Notes under the pieces: model-generated
What the model saw: only the letters and a program-made list of their open reading frames with translations
Database searches by the model: none
What the model was told of the DNA's origin: nothing
NCBI GenBank assembly: GCA_030849465.1
Contig: JARVLF010000018.1
Span: 496,001-560,000, forward strand
Length of the DNA: 64,000 bases
Direction of reading: 5' to 3'
Source of the DNA: Moesziomyces globuligerus
Taxonomy: Eukaryota > Basidiomycota > Ustilaginomycetes > Ustilaginales > Ustilaginaceae
Position numbers and translations under genes: made by a program
In this document: piece after piece, positions 29,778-38,974 of the stretch
Layout of the letters: the number at the start of each line of letters is the position of its first letter
Numbering within the stretch: the stretch's first letter is position 1

Positions 29778-30419
29778 TCAGGTGAAGGACCACTGGATGT
29801 CGATGACGCCTTCGTCTGGATCGGCGAGCTCCATGAAGAGCGACTTGGTCATGTCGAGGCTGGTCTTTCTGCATCCGGGGCAGAGGTCGGCGACCTGTGC
29901 ATTGGCGCACTTGCCGGCGTGGCAGACGCGCACACCTTGGAAGCAGTGCTTGCCGCCCTGGTAGATGTCGGCGGAGAGCGCAACAATGTGGTCGCTTGGC
30001 TTGTTCCACTGGCCGCAGCTGCCCTGGTTGGGCATGAAGAAGGTGCCCTTGCCCGAGTACCTGCCACCCGCCTGGCTGGTGGCAGCAGCATGAGTCGCCT
30101 TCTGCTTCGGCTTGGCCTTGGACTTGTGCTTGCGCGAATGCTTGTGGTTGCGGTGCTGCACCTTCTTCTTCTTCTTCCTGCCGCGGCTCTCGAGCGCGCC
30201 GCCATCGTCCTCCTCCTCGTCGTCCTCCTCGGCGTCGACTTCGATGTCGACCACCGCACGTGTCTCGAATGTCGAGGCGTTGTCAGGTGTGGAGCCGAGT
30301 ACGTTGCGCGATGTCAGCAACAAAGAGGAGGAGCTCGCAGCCTCGCTGACCGTCGAGATGTGTGCGCTAGCCGCTGCAACGAGCAGCGACGTAAAAAGTG
30401 TCCACGCCGCAATGCGCAT
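29778..30419 (-). CDS. Secreted double-psi beta-barrel (RlpA/barwin-like) protein
   Basis: Predicted 213-residue secreted protein. The start at 30419 gives a clean signal peptide (MRIAAWTLFTSLLVAAASA). A Ser/Thr-rich and very acidic segment follows (EVDAEEDDEEEDDGG), then a strongly basic Lys/His/Arg linker (SRGRKKKKKVQHRNHKHSR), and finally a double-psi beta-barrel domain of about 95 residues: GKGTFFMPNQGSCGQW, VALSADIY, CHAGKCANAQVADLCPGC and LDMTKSLFMELADPDEGVI. Such domains occur in expansin/barwin-like and 'riboflavin aldehyde-forming enzyme'-like fungal proteins and are often wall- or host-associated. Enzymatic activity is not implied. The basic run after an acidic one could be a processing site or a binding surface for anionic polymers. 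Confidence 0.8.
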   Translation of the reverse strand: MRIAAWTLFTSLLVAAASAHISTVSEAASSSSLLLTSRNVLGSTPDNASTFETRAVVDIEVDAEEDDEEEDDGGALESRGRKKKKKVQHRNHKHSRKHKSKAKPKQKATHAAATSQAGGRYSGKGTFFMPNQGSCGQWNKPSDHIVALSADIYQGGKHCFQGVRVCHAGKCANAQVADLCPGCRKTSLDMTKSLFMELADPDEGVIDIQWSFT

Positions 30420-31163
30420 GTTGATATATGCTGCCGAAAACCAAAGCCTCGCGTGTCGTGATGGTGAAGGAAGAAACGATGCCCGTGCTACGATGCGAGC
30501 TCTACGAGCAGGGAGTCGAAGGGGGGTGGAGAGGAGGAGGTAAGGGGAGATGAGAGCGGGAAGCGGACCCGCTTGGGGAGTGAAGGACGCTGGATGCAAA
30601 GATTGGCGCGAACGACCGACGGGAAAACGGGGGGGTTGGTCAATGATCAGCTACCGGGATCGCCCACCATCTGCGAGTGGATGTCGACTCGAGCCCCTAC
30701 CGACAGCATATTGCGCTGCTCACCAGCCTTTGTCCCCACTTGCCTCGTGAGCAAGCGCGACCGGGTGCAGCATCACAACACGTCGGACCCAATTAGGCAA
30801 CTCGAACCCCCCGCCCTCTCCGTCCCAGGTGCACCCGGCGGAGTCCCAAAGCAGACCAAGACCAACACCACACTTCGCACCGCAGGCTCGGCGGCTGAGT
30901 CGACGGACCCTCGAATTGATCTACAGCTTGCATGCTTCCCGACGCTCGTCGCTGCCAACATGCTGCCAGAGCAGTCGTCGGAGAGCGAAACGTGCTTCTC
31001 CTCTGATCATCCATGCATGCAACTCGGAACTCCCCACCACACTGGCCCCCTGCCCCACTGTCCATCCACCCACTTTCCCTCTCCGACCCCGAGCGTCAAA
31101 GCCCTAACACAGCGCCGAAAAAAAAAGCAAAGTCCTGCCCAGGCGGAGAAGGACAAAAAGAAT
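30420..31163. other. Intergenic between the secreted-protein gene and tRNA-Gly
   Basis: About 740 bases. The left end is leader and promoter of the minus-strand secreted-protein gene, with a TATATA-like string at 30424-30431. The right end holds an A9 run at 31118-31126, which reads T9 on the tRNA strand and could be a second Pol III stop. No ORF looks coding. Confidence 0.5.
31155..31159 (-). terminator. Pol III terminator (T5) of tRNA-Gly
   Basis: Five consecutive T on the minus strand beginning five bases after the tRNA discriminator base. A T9 run further on (31118-31126) could act as a backup. Confidence 0.7.
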
Positions 31164-31265
31164 TGCATTGACGGGGACTCGAACCCCGGTCGAGTCGAAT
31201 CGGTAGTCACGCCTCAGAGAAGCGATGAGTGGCAACGACTCATGATACCCCTACACTATCAATGC
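31164..31265 (-). tRNA. tRNA-Gly (anticodon GCC) with a 31-base intron
   Basis: The 5' arm GCATTGA pairs perfectly with 3' TCAATGC, and the discriminator A is at 31164. The T arm is CGGGG-TTCGAGT-CCCCG. The anticodon stem AGTCG pairs with CGACT only if 31 bases (31199-31229) are removed one base after the anticodon, the canonical nuclear tRNA intron position. The loop then reads TT-GCC-A-T, with anticodon GCC at 31231-31233. The D arm GTGT/TCAT is weak, as in other glycine tRNAs. Mature length is 71 bases before CCA, which is normal for tRNA-Gly. CCA is not encoded. Confidence 0.93.
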
Positions 31266-31579
31266 TGATTCATGTACGGCCGGTCACCGGAGACGCTTAT
31301 ATACGCTTGCTACTGAACAGCAGAAGCATGGTAACTGTGCTTGCCCCTCCAACAGCCACTGCCACAACTTTATGCACGGAGAGGCACCCGAAGTTTGAAC
31401 GGACGACGACCGGCGGCAAAGTCTCGCTACTATGAGGTTCGTCTGACATGCGTTTCACCTTCCATGGTAGCACGATGCTACGATTGTTTCCGAGGGATTC
31501 ACGTGCTGTGTATGATGAAATTGAGGATACGAAAATACATTCAGAATTCCCGAGGAGCGACATGCGCTAGCTGCTGGAC
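31266..31579. other. Intergenic between tRNA-Gly and the PLC 3' end
   Basis: About 310 bases upstream of the tRNA (minus strand) and downstream of the PLC stop codon. No gene or repeat seen. Confidence 0.5.
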
Positions 31580-34500
31580 CTATTGGTTCTTGGAGGCTGG
31601 CGTTGCGTCGACGAGACCGACGAGACGCAGGCGGGAGCGGACGAAGAGCGTGGAGAAGAGGAACTGCGAGAGCTGGTGGTCGTACAGCGGCAGGTGGCGG
31701 TACCCCTGCTGGAGCGCGCCCACGCACACCGAGTAGGCCGCCACACTATCAGCATCGATGGAGCTCGTCGACGACGCTACCGACGTCTCGCTCCCGCTCC
31801 TTGCTCGTGCTGCCAGCGCACCGGACCTCCCACCCTCGCCATCAGGCGTTGGCTTGGCTGGTGCATCGGACGGTGTTGCTTGCGCCGAAGGGTCCACAGC
31901 TCGGGGCGCACCAGAAAGCTCGGTCGGCGCAGGAGCGGTGGTGCGGTCGGTCTGGATGTCGTCGCCTTCCAGATCGTCGTCAAAGATCTCGAAGCGCACA
32001 AAACACAGGTCGAGCAGCCCGCGGCTCACGCGTTCCAGCTCAGCATGGTCGAGCAAGGTGCCATCCGCGCGAATCTGCGTCGCTTCGACGAGGGCCATGA
32101 GCTCGGCATTCGCGCTCGTCGGCACATCGATCAGCACACTCATGTCCGTGTGCCACTCGGGGCTGAAGCCGTTGCTCCGCACCGTCGGCGTCCTCAACAG
32201 CGGCGCAGGCGCCAGTCCCTTCGTCGTCCAAAGACTAGCCGTGCTCGCGCGACTTCCGTCTTCGTTTGCTAGGGAGACGCCCTGTCCTTGCAGACCGAGC
32301 TGCGCCGAATCGGGATCCACTTCTGCGCCCGCTGGAACCGGTTCTGCGTACTTTTCGCGGTCGCCACCCTCGTCTGTGACCGCTTTACTCTCCGCTCCCT
32401 GCGCACTGCTTTGAGTGGAAGCAGAGGCGCTGCTACCCTGTCTCTGCTCGTCCGCGAGCGCGGGCGCCGACTTGGCGACTCCGCGCAGAGCCGACTTCTG
32501 CAGCAAGCCTCTTGGCTGCCTTCCCCAGCAGTCGGGCGTCAGAAGCGAGACGACGACGAAGGGATCGATGGGATCGCGTCCGTCGCCACTGCTCTTGTCC
32601 TTGTCCTTGTCCCTCTCCTTGCCCGATCTGCTCTTCTTCGGTAGCTGCTGTGCCGAGACGATGCTGAGGTCTAGGGAGAAGCGGAGCGCCTTGCCCGCAG
32701 CCGACTTGGTCAGCTCCTTGACCCGCAGCGCTGCGGGCTTGAGCACGTAGCCACATCGGCCGTTGCGACCGAACATGGCCTGGTTGAGTTCAAAGCCAAG
32801 GTCAGCAGTCTGCCAGTTGAGCGCCACGAGCTGGCAGCCCGTCGCCCACATGTCGAGCGGCACAAAGTTGCGGCTCGCGTGCAGACGCGCAAAGCTCGTC
32901 ATGGACGGATAGACGCGCGTGAGATGGGTGCGGTTGTGTTTGACCAGCGCCTCGTTCGAGACGGCATCGCGAATCAGCTTTAGCGCCGTCTTCTCGGAAA
33001 GCGAGACCATGTGCTGCGTCGCATACGTCTCCTTCTTGTTGAAACCGCGACACTTGACGCCGATCGTGTAGATGAGCAGCGAGGTGAGCGCCGCCGACAT
33101 CATCTTCTTGCTCTGCTTGCTAGGCCTGCGCCCAGCCTCGCTTAGGGCATCCCTCTCTTTCTCCAGCACTTCAAGACCCTCGCTGGAGCGTCTTGAACTC
33201 GAAGAAGCTGTCGGCTTCTCGCCGCGGTGTGCGCGCCGGGTGACACGACGCACCAGCTGCTTGGCACTCGCAAGCCGCGACTCGATCTCCGAGTCCGTCG
33301 TCGTGGTCGTGTCCGTCGCAGAGGTCGGAGGTTCCAACATCACAACCGGCTCGTCCTTCCTCTGCGTCGCAGACCCAAGCATGCCTGCCTGCCTCTTGTC
33401 ATACAGGAGACGCTGGCTATCAGCCAGCGACACGTTCTTAGCCTTGACAAGCACCTTGAACTTGAGCTCATCTGGTGACGGTAGGTCCTCTTGGGCTCCT
33501 GGCATGGGACGAGAAGCGATGGGGCTTGTCAGCAGCATCTCGCCCAGCGTATCCTTGAGGATGCGGGTCATGACTTCCTGCTGCGGCGGATCAGCATGCA
33601 CCTCGAGGCTGAGGATGAGCGGATAGGGCGAGGTGACAAAGGCGTAGCGAGCGATTGCGGTGATCACGTCTTGGAACGGCACCCGGCTCGTGAGCGTGCG
33701 GCCGTGCGTGATCTGGGGCACGTTGTTGGGTCCATCCCAACAATCGAGCTCGACGCTGCGGGCACCCTGTAGCAGAGCACGGATGTAGCCTTCGACGGTG
33801 CTGTCGCCCTTCCACTGACCCCCGACAAGGTAGGTGTTGTGGCTGGAGCTGATGTAGTATTCGCTGAGTGGACGAGTCATGTCGTGCTGCACCGTAGATT
33901 TGCGCAGATGCGCAGCCACCTTCCTCGTATTTGCGGTCGAGTTGCATGCGCCTGCCGCGATCAGCTCTTCCGTCGTATCGGCAAAGGCGCGCGAAGGCGT
34001 CTGGGGCTGAGACAGCTGGCCAGTATCTCGTTCGGATCCTTGGTTCATGTGTGCCGCCTCGCTCGCCGCTTCGAAATCTGTTGCAGGCTGAGACAAAGAC
34101 TTGCGCATCGACGATGATGGTTCCGGATCTGCGACCATTGTGGAGAACAGGGGAAGCTGATCGAGCAGCGGCGGATTGTCCGAAGAGGAGAGAAAGTCGA
34201 GAAAGCCATCGTAGTCCATCTGCGCCCGCTCGAGGGGCGTAGCGGTTGAGAGTGATGTCGACAGTCGGCTGTTGCAGTGGCGGCGAAAGAGGTCGTCGAT
34301 CTGGCTGTCGGTGAAGTGGCGATTGCCCTGCTCTTCGCGAACGAATCGGCGGAAAGCTTCGGTGGAGATGGCCCGTGTGCGGCATGGTTCAGGTCCTGCT
34401 GTCAAGCTGACTTCGGTCAGAGAGGCAGCTGGAGTGTTGATGGACACCGCGGCACTGGGCGAATCTGCACCGGTTGTAGCATCCGGCGGCACTGTAGTGG

Positions 34501-36031
34501 AATGGAATCGATCGAGCGGGACATCGGCCCATGCGGCAAAGATGGCCTGGACGTCGGCACGTTGCTTGAGGAGAGAGACAAAGTGCTGAAAGTCGTGGAA
34601 GTCCAGATAGCCCCGATTGCGCCAGTCTGCGAGGTTGAAGCAGCGACGAAGGTGAACCTTGTTCGACTCGATACCGAGGCGACGGCAGAGCTGCATGACT
34701 TCCTCGATGGAGAGCTTCTCGTCGTTGGACTGGTCGGCGTCCTTCCAGTGATGGCGCATCCACAGATGGCGGCGATGTTCGATGCTAGTCGACGCGCCCA
34801 CGGCGCCCATGAGCTCTCTGCGCAGCGACTGAAGGTGCAGCAGACTGGTGCGCCACCTTGCGAGCGAGGGGTCGCTGAGCGCGATAAGATGCAAGGCCTT
34901 GTAGATGCCACCATTCTGATAGATGATGGTGAGCCAGCGAGGCTCATGCGCGGACGAGATGTTGAGAGAGGTCCTGTAGGACGCTGCCGAGGGCCCGAAG
35001 CGAACCTCGCGAATGGACTCGAGGTTGACTCGGTTGTTCTTCTTGGATTCCCATAGGATCTGGCCTCGATCCGGATCCAGCTTGAAGATGCGCGGCTTGA
35101 CCTTCTTGTGCGTGACCTTGAGCATCTTCTCGCCTTCGGGCAGGAGCAGCTCGCTGGACAGTTCTGTGGCAGACGATGGCGCAGCCGTTGATGAGGCAGA
35201 GTCGGTAGAGTCCACGCGGCTCGACGGCTCGAGGGACGAACATTCGAGCGTCTTGCTGATGCTGCAGATTGGGTTCGATTCCGGAAATCCATCCGAGATC
35301 TTCTCGCTACCGGCGGCCGGCAACGAAGAGGGCTCGACACTACGCGGCTGTTCGTTTGACGTGGAGCTCTGGAAGGCTGGGGGAAATGACAGGGCGGCCG
35401 CTCCATCTGAATCGGCCAGCGGTGGAGGGGAAGAGACGAGAGGGGCGGTGGGAACGAGAGACTTGGGTATATTGAGCGAAGGGTTGCTGGTGTCGTTCTC
35501 GGCGGCGATGCTGCCCGAGCGCATCCTACGATAGGTCTCGCTGGCTCTTCGTTGATGATGCAAGCGATCCGTGAGTGATGCGACGCCGATGGAGAGTGTT
35601 CGAGCGAGGCCAGGGCTCTTGGGAGGGGAGGCGCTCGCGTCGGGAGGCGAGGCCACGGATGGAGGCGGAGACAGGGTGTGCGAGGAATGAGACGGGCCCA
35701 TTCTCGGGGTCGGTATGGGCTGCGCCACAGTTCTGCGTGCTGCAAACTCGTAGGAGAGGGAACCGGTGCTCGAGCCACCGCTGAATGATCTTGGAGGCGG
35801 GAGGAAGCGCGATTGGTCGTGGTCTTCCATGACATGGTGGAACGAGATCATGTCGGCGCTGCTGGAGCTTGGTGCTCCAGGAGGGGCGATCGGAGCTGAG
35901 CGCGAAGCTGATGGCTCGTTGATGTCTAGTGTGGGATCTGAGGGCTTGGAGAGGAGCGAGCGGAGCCATGATCGGACTGAGTGATGGGCCGTGCGATCGG
36001 GAGCAGATGCATGCTGTCCGTGGGCCGACAT
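31580..36031 (-). CDS. Phosphoinositide-specific phospholipase C, delta-type
   Basis: Hydrolyses phosphatidylinositol 4,5-bisphosphate to inositol trisphosphate and diacylglycerol at the plasma membrane; calcium dependent in the family. Predicted 1483 residues against about 870 for yeast Plc1. Order: a long Ser/Pro-rich N-terminus, a PH-like domain (KPRIFKLDPDRGQILWES), an EF-hand region (DADQSNDEKLSIEEVMQL), the X domain with catalytic His731 (SSSHNTYL) and His776 (THGRTLTS), an X/Y linker rich in Ser and charged residues, the Y domain (RVYPSMTSFARLHASRNFVP, GCQLVALNWQT, RCGYVLKP) and a C2 domain (LDLSIVSAQQLPKK) split by a large low-complexity insert of about 180 residues. The ATG at 36031 is chosen because the open frame upstream loses coding bias. 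It shares a 491-base divergent promoter with the zinc-finger gene. Confidence 0.93.
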   Translation of the reverse strand: MSAHGQHASAPDRTAHHSVRSWLRSLLSKPSDPTLDINEPSASRSAPIAPPGAPSSSSADMISFHHVMEDHDQSRFLPPPRSFSGGSSTGSLSYEFAARRTVAQPIPTPRMGPSHSSHTLSPPPSVASPPDASASPPKSPGLARTLSIGVASLTDRLHHQRRASETYRRMRSGSIAAENDTSNPSLNIPKSLVPTAPLVSSPPPLADSDGAAALSFPPAFQSSTSNEQPRSVEPSSLPAAGSEKISDGFPESNPICSISKTLECSSLEPSSRVDSTDSASSTAAPSSATELSSELLLPEGEKMLKVTHKKVKPRIFKLDPDRGQILWESKKNNRVNLESIREVRFGPSAASYRTSLNISSAHEPRWLTIIYQNGGIYKALHLIALSDPSLARWRTSLLHLQSLRRELMGAVGASTSIEHRRHLWMRHHWKDADQSNDEKLSIEEVMQLCRRLGIESNKVHLRRCFNLADWRNRGYLDFHDFQHFVSLLKQRADVQAIFAAWADVPLDRFHSTTVPPDATTGADSPSAAVSINTPAASLTEVSLTAGPEPCRTRAISTEAFRRFVREEQGNRHFTDSQIDDLFRRHCNSRLSTSLSTATPLERAQMDYDGFLDFLSSSDNPPLLDQLPLFSTMVADPEPSSSMRKSLSQPATDFEAASEAAHMNQGSERDTGQLSQPQTPSRAFADTTEELIAAGACNSTANTRKVAAHLRKSTVQHDMTRPLSEYYISSSHNTYLVGGQWKGDSTVEGYIRALLQGARSVELDCWDGPNNVPQITHGRTLTSRVPFQDVITAIARYAFVTSPYPLILSLEVHADPPQQEVMTRILKDTLGEMLLTSPIASRPMPGAQEDLPSPDELKFKVLVKAKNVSLADSQRLLYDKRQAGMLGSATQRKDEPVVMLEPPTSATDTTTTTDSEIESRLASAKQLVRRVTRRAHRGEKPTASSSSRRSSEGLEVLEKERDALSEAGRRPSKQSKKMMSAALTSLLIYTIGVKCRGFNKKETYATQHMVSLSEKTALKLIRDAVSNEALVKHNRTHLTRVYPSMTSFARLHASRNFVPLDMWATGCQLVALNWQTADLGFELNQAMFGRNGRCGYVLKPAALRVKELTKSAAGKALRFSLDLSIVSAQQLPKKSRSGKERDKDKDKSSGDGRDPIDPFVVVSLLTPDCWGRQPRGLLQKSALRGVAKSAPALADEQRQGSSASASTQSSAQGAESKAVTDEGGDREKYAEPVPAGAEVDPDSAQLGLQGQGVSLANEDGSRASTASLWTTKGLAPAPLLRTPTVRSNGFSPEWHTDMSVLIDVPTSANAELMALVEATQIRADGTLLDHAELERVSRGLLDLCFVRFEIFDDDLEGDDIQTDRTTAPAPTELSGAPRAVDPSAQATPSDAPAKPTPDGEGGRSGALAARARSGSETSVASSTSSIDADSVAAYSVCVGALQQGYRHLPLYDHQLSQFLFSTLFVRSRLRLVGLVDATPASKNQ

Positions 36032-36522
36032 GATGATCGCTGATCGCAGGATGATGGTCCGGCCATCTCCTTTGTAGCAGAGGATGGTCGAAGTCCAGCG
36101 CAACGCTGGCGGTGATAAAAGCTCGGCGAGCCTGAGAGAGAGAGGACAATGCGAGGTGCGGAAGGGTGAGTGCACAGCCCGCAAACGGCGCAAGCGGCGC
36201 AAGCGGGTGCGGATAGCAGCTGCCGACTCAGCGGCAAACGGAGAGAGCGTAAAATTGGACGTTGCATGCATCCGTGCGTGCATCCGAACCGGATTTCGAC
36301 CCTTTCGGTGCGTCGGAAGTGGAGCATCCCCCGATTCCTCCTTTCGCTGCTTCCCGATACACAGCGAGATTCGAACCAAAGTCAAGGCAGGGTTCTCTGG
36401 AATTTTTGGACAGCCCGGCTACTTTTTCCTCGCTTCTTGCTCCCGACATCCTCGACTCGGTGCTGCCTACCTTCCCATCAACTCGCGTCCCTCCTCTCTA
36501 CCAATCCTCCACCCTTTCGAAG
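36032..36522. other. Divergent promoter region, PLC and C2H2 zinc-finger genes
   Basis: About 490 bases between two ATGs. Reading frames of both genes extend into it without conserved sequence. No RNA gene or repeat seen; a T-loop-like string near 36369 has no cloverleaf. Confidence 0.5.
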
Positions 36523-37434
36523 ATGTTCAAACGCGTGGCAAAGGCCACCGGCAGAAAGGCCGACGCCGATGAGCTCCAGCTCGCCATGGGCGACGATACT
36601 GCCATTGGCGTCGACAAGCTCATTGACGAGTCCTCGAGCTCCGAGGGTGAAGACGACGACAGCGACGACGAGGACGACAGTGAAGATGAAGACGACGACG
36701 ACAACGATGAGGACAGCGAATCTGCAGGCGATGATGCCGTAGATGGGGCCAAGTCCAAAAAGCGAAAGCGTACCAAACAAGACGAGGCGGAGCAGGTCGA
36801 GGAGGCAGCTGTGCAAGTGTCCATCGAGGACGCGATCCAAGATCCGATCTACGTTCCCACCGAAGGAGAGAAGAAGCACGGCGTGTTCGCCTCGCGCTGC
36901 ATCGTATGCGAGGCGGCGGTTCTCAAGACCGCACATCTGGTCACGGCACATCTGGAGGGCAAGAGTCACAAGCGGCGCCTGGAACGCTTCCAACGCTTCG
37001 TCCAGGACGAGCTGTCGGAAGAGCAACGCAAGAAGGTCGATGCAAGAGATGCGGTCGATCAGATGGATGCATGGAAGGAAGAACAGGACGCGCTTGCTAA
37101 GCAGAAGTTCGCAGAGGCTCCACCCAGCAAGCGTGTATTGGCCAAGAAGCAGAAGGCGGCCGAGTTCCGCCAAAAGAAGAAGCAACAGGCGCTCGAGCGC
37201 AAGGCAAAGAAGACAGCCGCTGGTGACAAGTCGGATGTGAAGGAGACGAGCGCAGCTGCTGGCTCCGAAAAAGAAGCCAGTCCCAAGAAAGCGAGCCCCA
37301 GTAAAGCGAGCCCCAAGAAAGCGAGCCCGAGTAAGAAGGACAGCAAGGCTGCAAGCCCCGAAAAGACGGCCAACGCCAAGAAGAACCACACCAAGGCTGC
37401 CAGCCCAGTCAAGAAGGCCAAGACAACGGCATGA
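36523..37434 (+). CDS. Acidic/basic C2H2 zinc-finger protein, probably nucleolar
   Basis: Predicted 303 residues from the ATG at 36523. An N-terminal basic start (MFKRVAKATGRK) is followed by a long acidic stretch (about 43-75, mostly Asp/Glu/Ser), then a nuclear-localisation-like KSKKRKRTK. A single zinc finger has Cys126, Cys129, His143 and His149 (CIVCEAAVL..AHLEGKSHKRR), the matrin/U1-like C-x2-C-x13-H-x5-H spacing often found in ribosome-assembly or RNA-binding proteins. A Lys/Gln-rich coiled coil and a tail of SPKK-type repeats (KASPKKASPSK) follow, resembling histone H1-like DNA-binding tails. I do not recognise a named orthologue; the nucleolar role is inferred from composition. It converges on the flavin monooxygenase gene. 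Confidence 0.8.
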   Translation: MFKRVAKATGRKADADELQLAMGDDTAIGVDKLIDESSSSEGEDDDSDDEDDSEDEDDDDNDEDSESAGDDAVDGAKSKKRKRTKQDEAEQVEEAAVQVSIEDAIQDPIYVPTEGEKKHGVFASRCIVCEAAVLKTAHLVTAHLEGKSHKRRLERFQRFVQDELSEEQRKKVDARDAVDQMDAWKEEQDALAKQKFAEAPPSKRVLAKKQKAAEFRQKKKQQALERKAKKTAAGDKSDVKETSAAAGSEKEASPKKASPSKASPKKASPSKKDSKAASPEKTANAKKNHTKAASPVKKAKTTA

Positions 37435-37639
37435 GCCTCGCTCCCGCCACATGTGATACTATACCCCTCTTACACCTCTCACTCTTCCAGCATCTCATAC
37501 TGCCAATCTGTACTCTAAGCATCACCAACACGAATCGCTTGCAGGGAGCGAGCCAAGTATCAGCATTCATTTCGACGAGGAGCGGCGGACCTAGCTACCG
37601 GGACATTTTGATGTTGTAAGAGAGCTTGCGCGAACACGA

Positions 37640-38974
37640 TCAGGTGTACCAGGTCGGGGTGGGCCATCCGTCCTTGCCGGGACCGTGGAGAGCAAATCTT
37701 CCGACCTCTGCGCGCTTGTGGGCGATGGGGTCGTGGAGCGAGTGGGTTCTGAGATCCCTGAATGCGACGTCGAAGCCGTACTTGCCGGCGACGGCGCGTG
37801 CGCCGGTCAGCTCGTAGATCTGGCTCGTGACGGCGAGACCGACATCGACGGCGTTGATCTTGGCGGCTGCGACGCGGACGGCGAACTTGGCGCGCTGCTC
37901 CTCGGTGACCTCCTGTCGCGGAGAGGTGTGGAGGATGGCGGCAGCTTCGGTGATGACCGATTCGATGAGCGAGGCGGTAGCCCAGAGCTTGGCCTGAAGG
38001 TCGCCGTAGCCGATCTGGATGTACGACTCGTCGGTGCCCCGAGCCACGGGTTGGGGCTGGTACGGCCAGCCGCGCGTGTTGGCCTTGGTGTAGGCGGCGG
38101 CGCGTGCGAGGGCGCCTTCGGCGATACCGAGGTAGAACGAGGTAAAGACGAGCTGAATCTGAGGCAGGTTGAGCGTATTGTAGGCGCCTAGGGGCACGAA
38201 CTTCTTGTCCACATAGCCGAGTGCGTCGGACCAGGGTACGACGACGTTGCTGATGCTGATGCCACCGCTCTGCGTGCCGCGCATGCCCAGCGTGTCGACC
38301 CACTCGTCGCCATACACGATGCCCGACTGCTTGCTCAGCACCGCCGCGAACACGTGCGAGCCGTCCGGCAGCGCGCCCTCGAGGATTGTCACGTCCGAGA
38401 TCTTGCTACCGGTCGAAAAGGTCTTCTTGCCGTTAAAGACGAGCTTCGAGGCGTCTTGTGCATCCTCCTGCACCTTGAGATCCGAGTCGCGCGGGTTGAC
38501 CGCACCGCCGACAAAGTACTTGTTCTTGGTGATCCACTCCTCGTACTTGACCCTCTGCTCATCCGTGCCGACGAGCGCGGCGGTCCAGGACCAGAGGTAG
38601 TGGTAGCCGATCAGCTGACCGAGAGATCCGTCGCCGCGAGCGATGATGCGGATCACCTCGTACGCTTCCTTCCACGTCAGACCAGCACCCCCGGCCGACT
38701 TGGGGCCGAGGATGGTGACGAGACCGGCGTCCTTGAGCAGCTGCACCTGGCGATAAGGCACGACGTTGCCCCGGTCGCGAATGGCTTCGTCAGCATGCAG
38801 AAGCTCGGAGACCTGCTCGGCACGAGCAAAGACCTCGGCGGGGGTGGCGGGGTCCTTGTCGAACGAGGGGTACTGCACCACCTCGGGATCGGGCTGGATG
38901 CGCGAGGCTCCCTTGACGGCAGTAGGACCCACGTTGGCCGTGTCGCCCGGAGCTACAGTTGCGGTCGGTGCCAT
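37640..38974 (-). CDS. Flavin-dependent monooxygenase, DszC/SfnB-like acyl-CoA dehydrogenase fold
   Basis: Predicted 444-residue soluble enzyme of the acyl-CoA dehydrogenase fold, branch of reduced-flavin-dependent monooxygenases such as DszC (dibenzothiophene) and SfnB/SfnC (organosulfur use). Segments seen: a helical N-domain with GSLGQLIGYHYLWS, a beta-domain with FVGGAVNPRDSD and KTFSTGSKISD, DTLGMRGTQSGG, and a C-terminal four-helix bundle ending DPIAHKRAEVGRFALHG. The catalytic base Glu of true acyl-CoA dehydrogenases is not evident, supporting a monooxygenase. A role in sulfur scavenging is inferred from relatives only. No presequence or peroxisomal tail (ends TWYT). The ATG at 38974 is used; the longer frame starts with GTG. 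A tandem 24-base duplication lies 14 bases upstream. Confidence 0.85.
   Translation of the reverse strand: MAPTATVAPGDTANVGPTAVKGASRIQPDPEVVQYPSFDKDPATPAEVFARAEQVSELLHADEAIRDRGNVVPYRQVQLLKDAGLVTILGPKSAGGAGLTWKEAYEVIRIIARGDGSLGQLIGYHYLWSWTAALVGTDEQRVKYEEWITKNKYFVGGAVNPRDSDLKVQEDAQDASKLVFNGKKTFSTGSKISDVTILEGALPDGSHVFAAVLSKQSGIVYGDEWVDTLGMRGTQSGGISISNVVVPWSDALGYVDKKFVPLGAYNTLNLPQIQLVFTSFYLGIAEGALARAAAYTKANTRGWPYQPQPVARGTDESYIQIGYGDLQAKLWATASLIESVITEAAAILHTSPRQEVTEEQRAKFAVRVAAAKINAVDVGLAVTSQIYELTGARAVAGKYGFDVAFRDLRTHSLHDPIAHKRAEVGRFALHGPGKDGWPTPTWYT

Noticed and set aside
36355..36395. GATTCGAACC string resembling a tRNA T-loop
   Set aside because: T stem does not pair and no acceptor arm is present.
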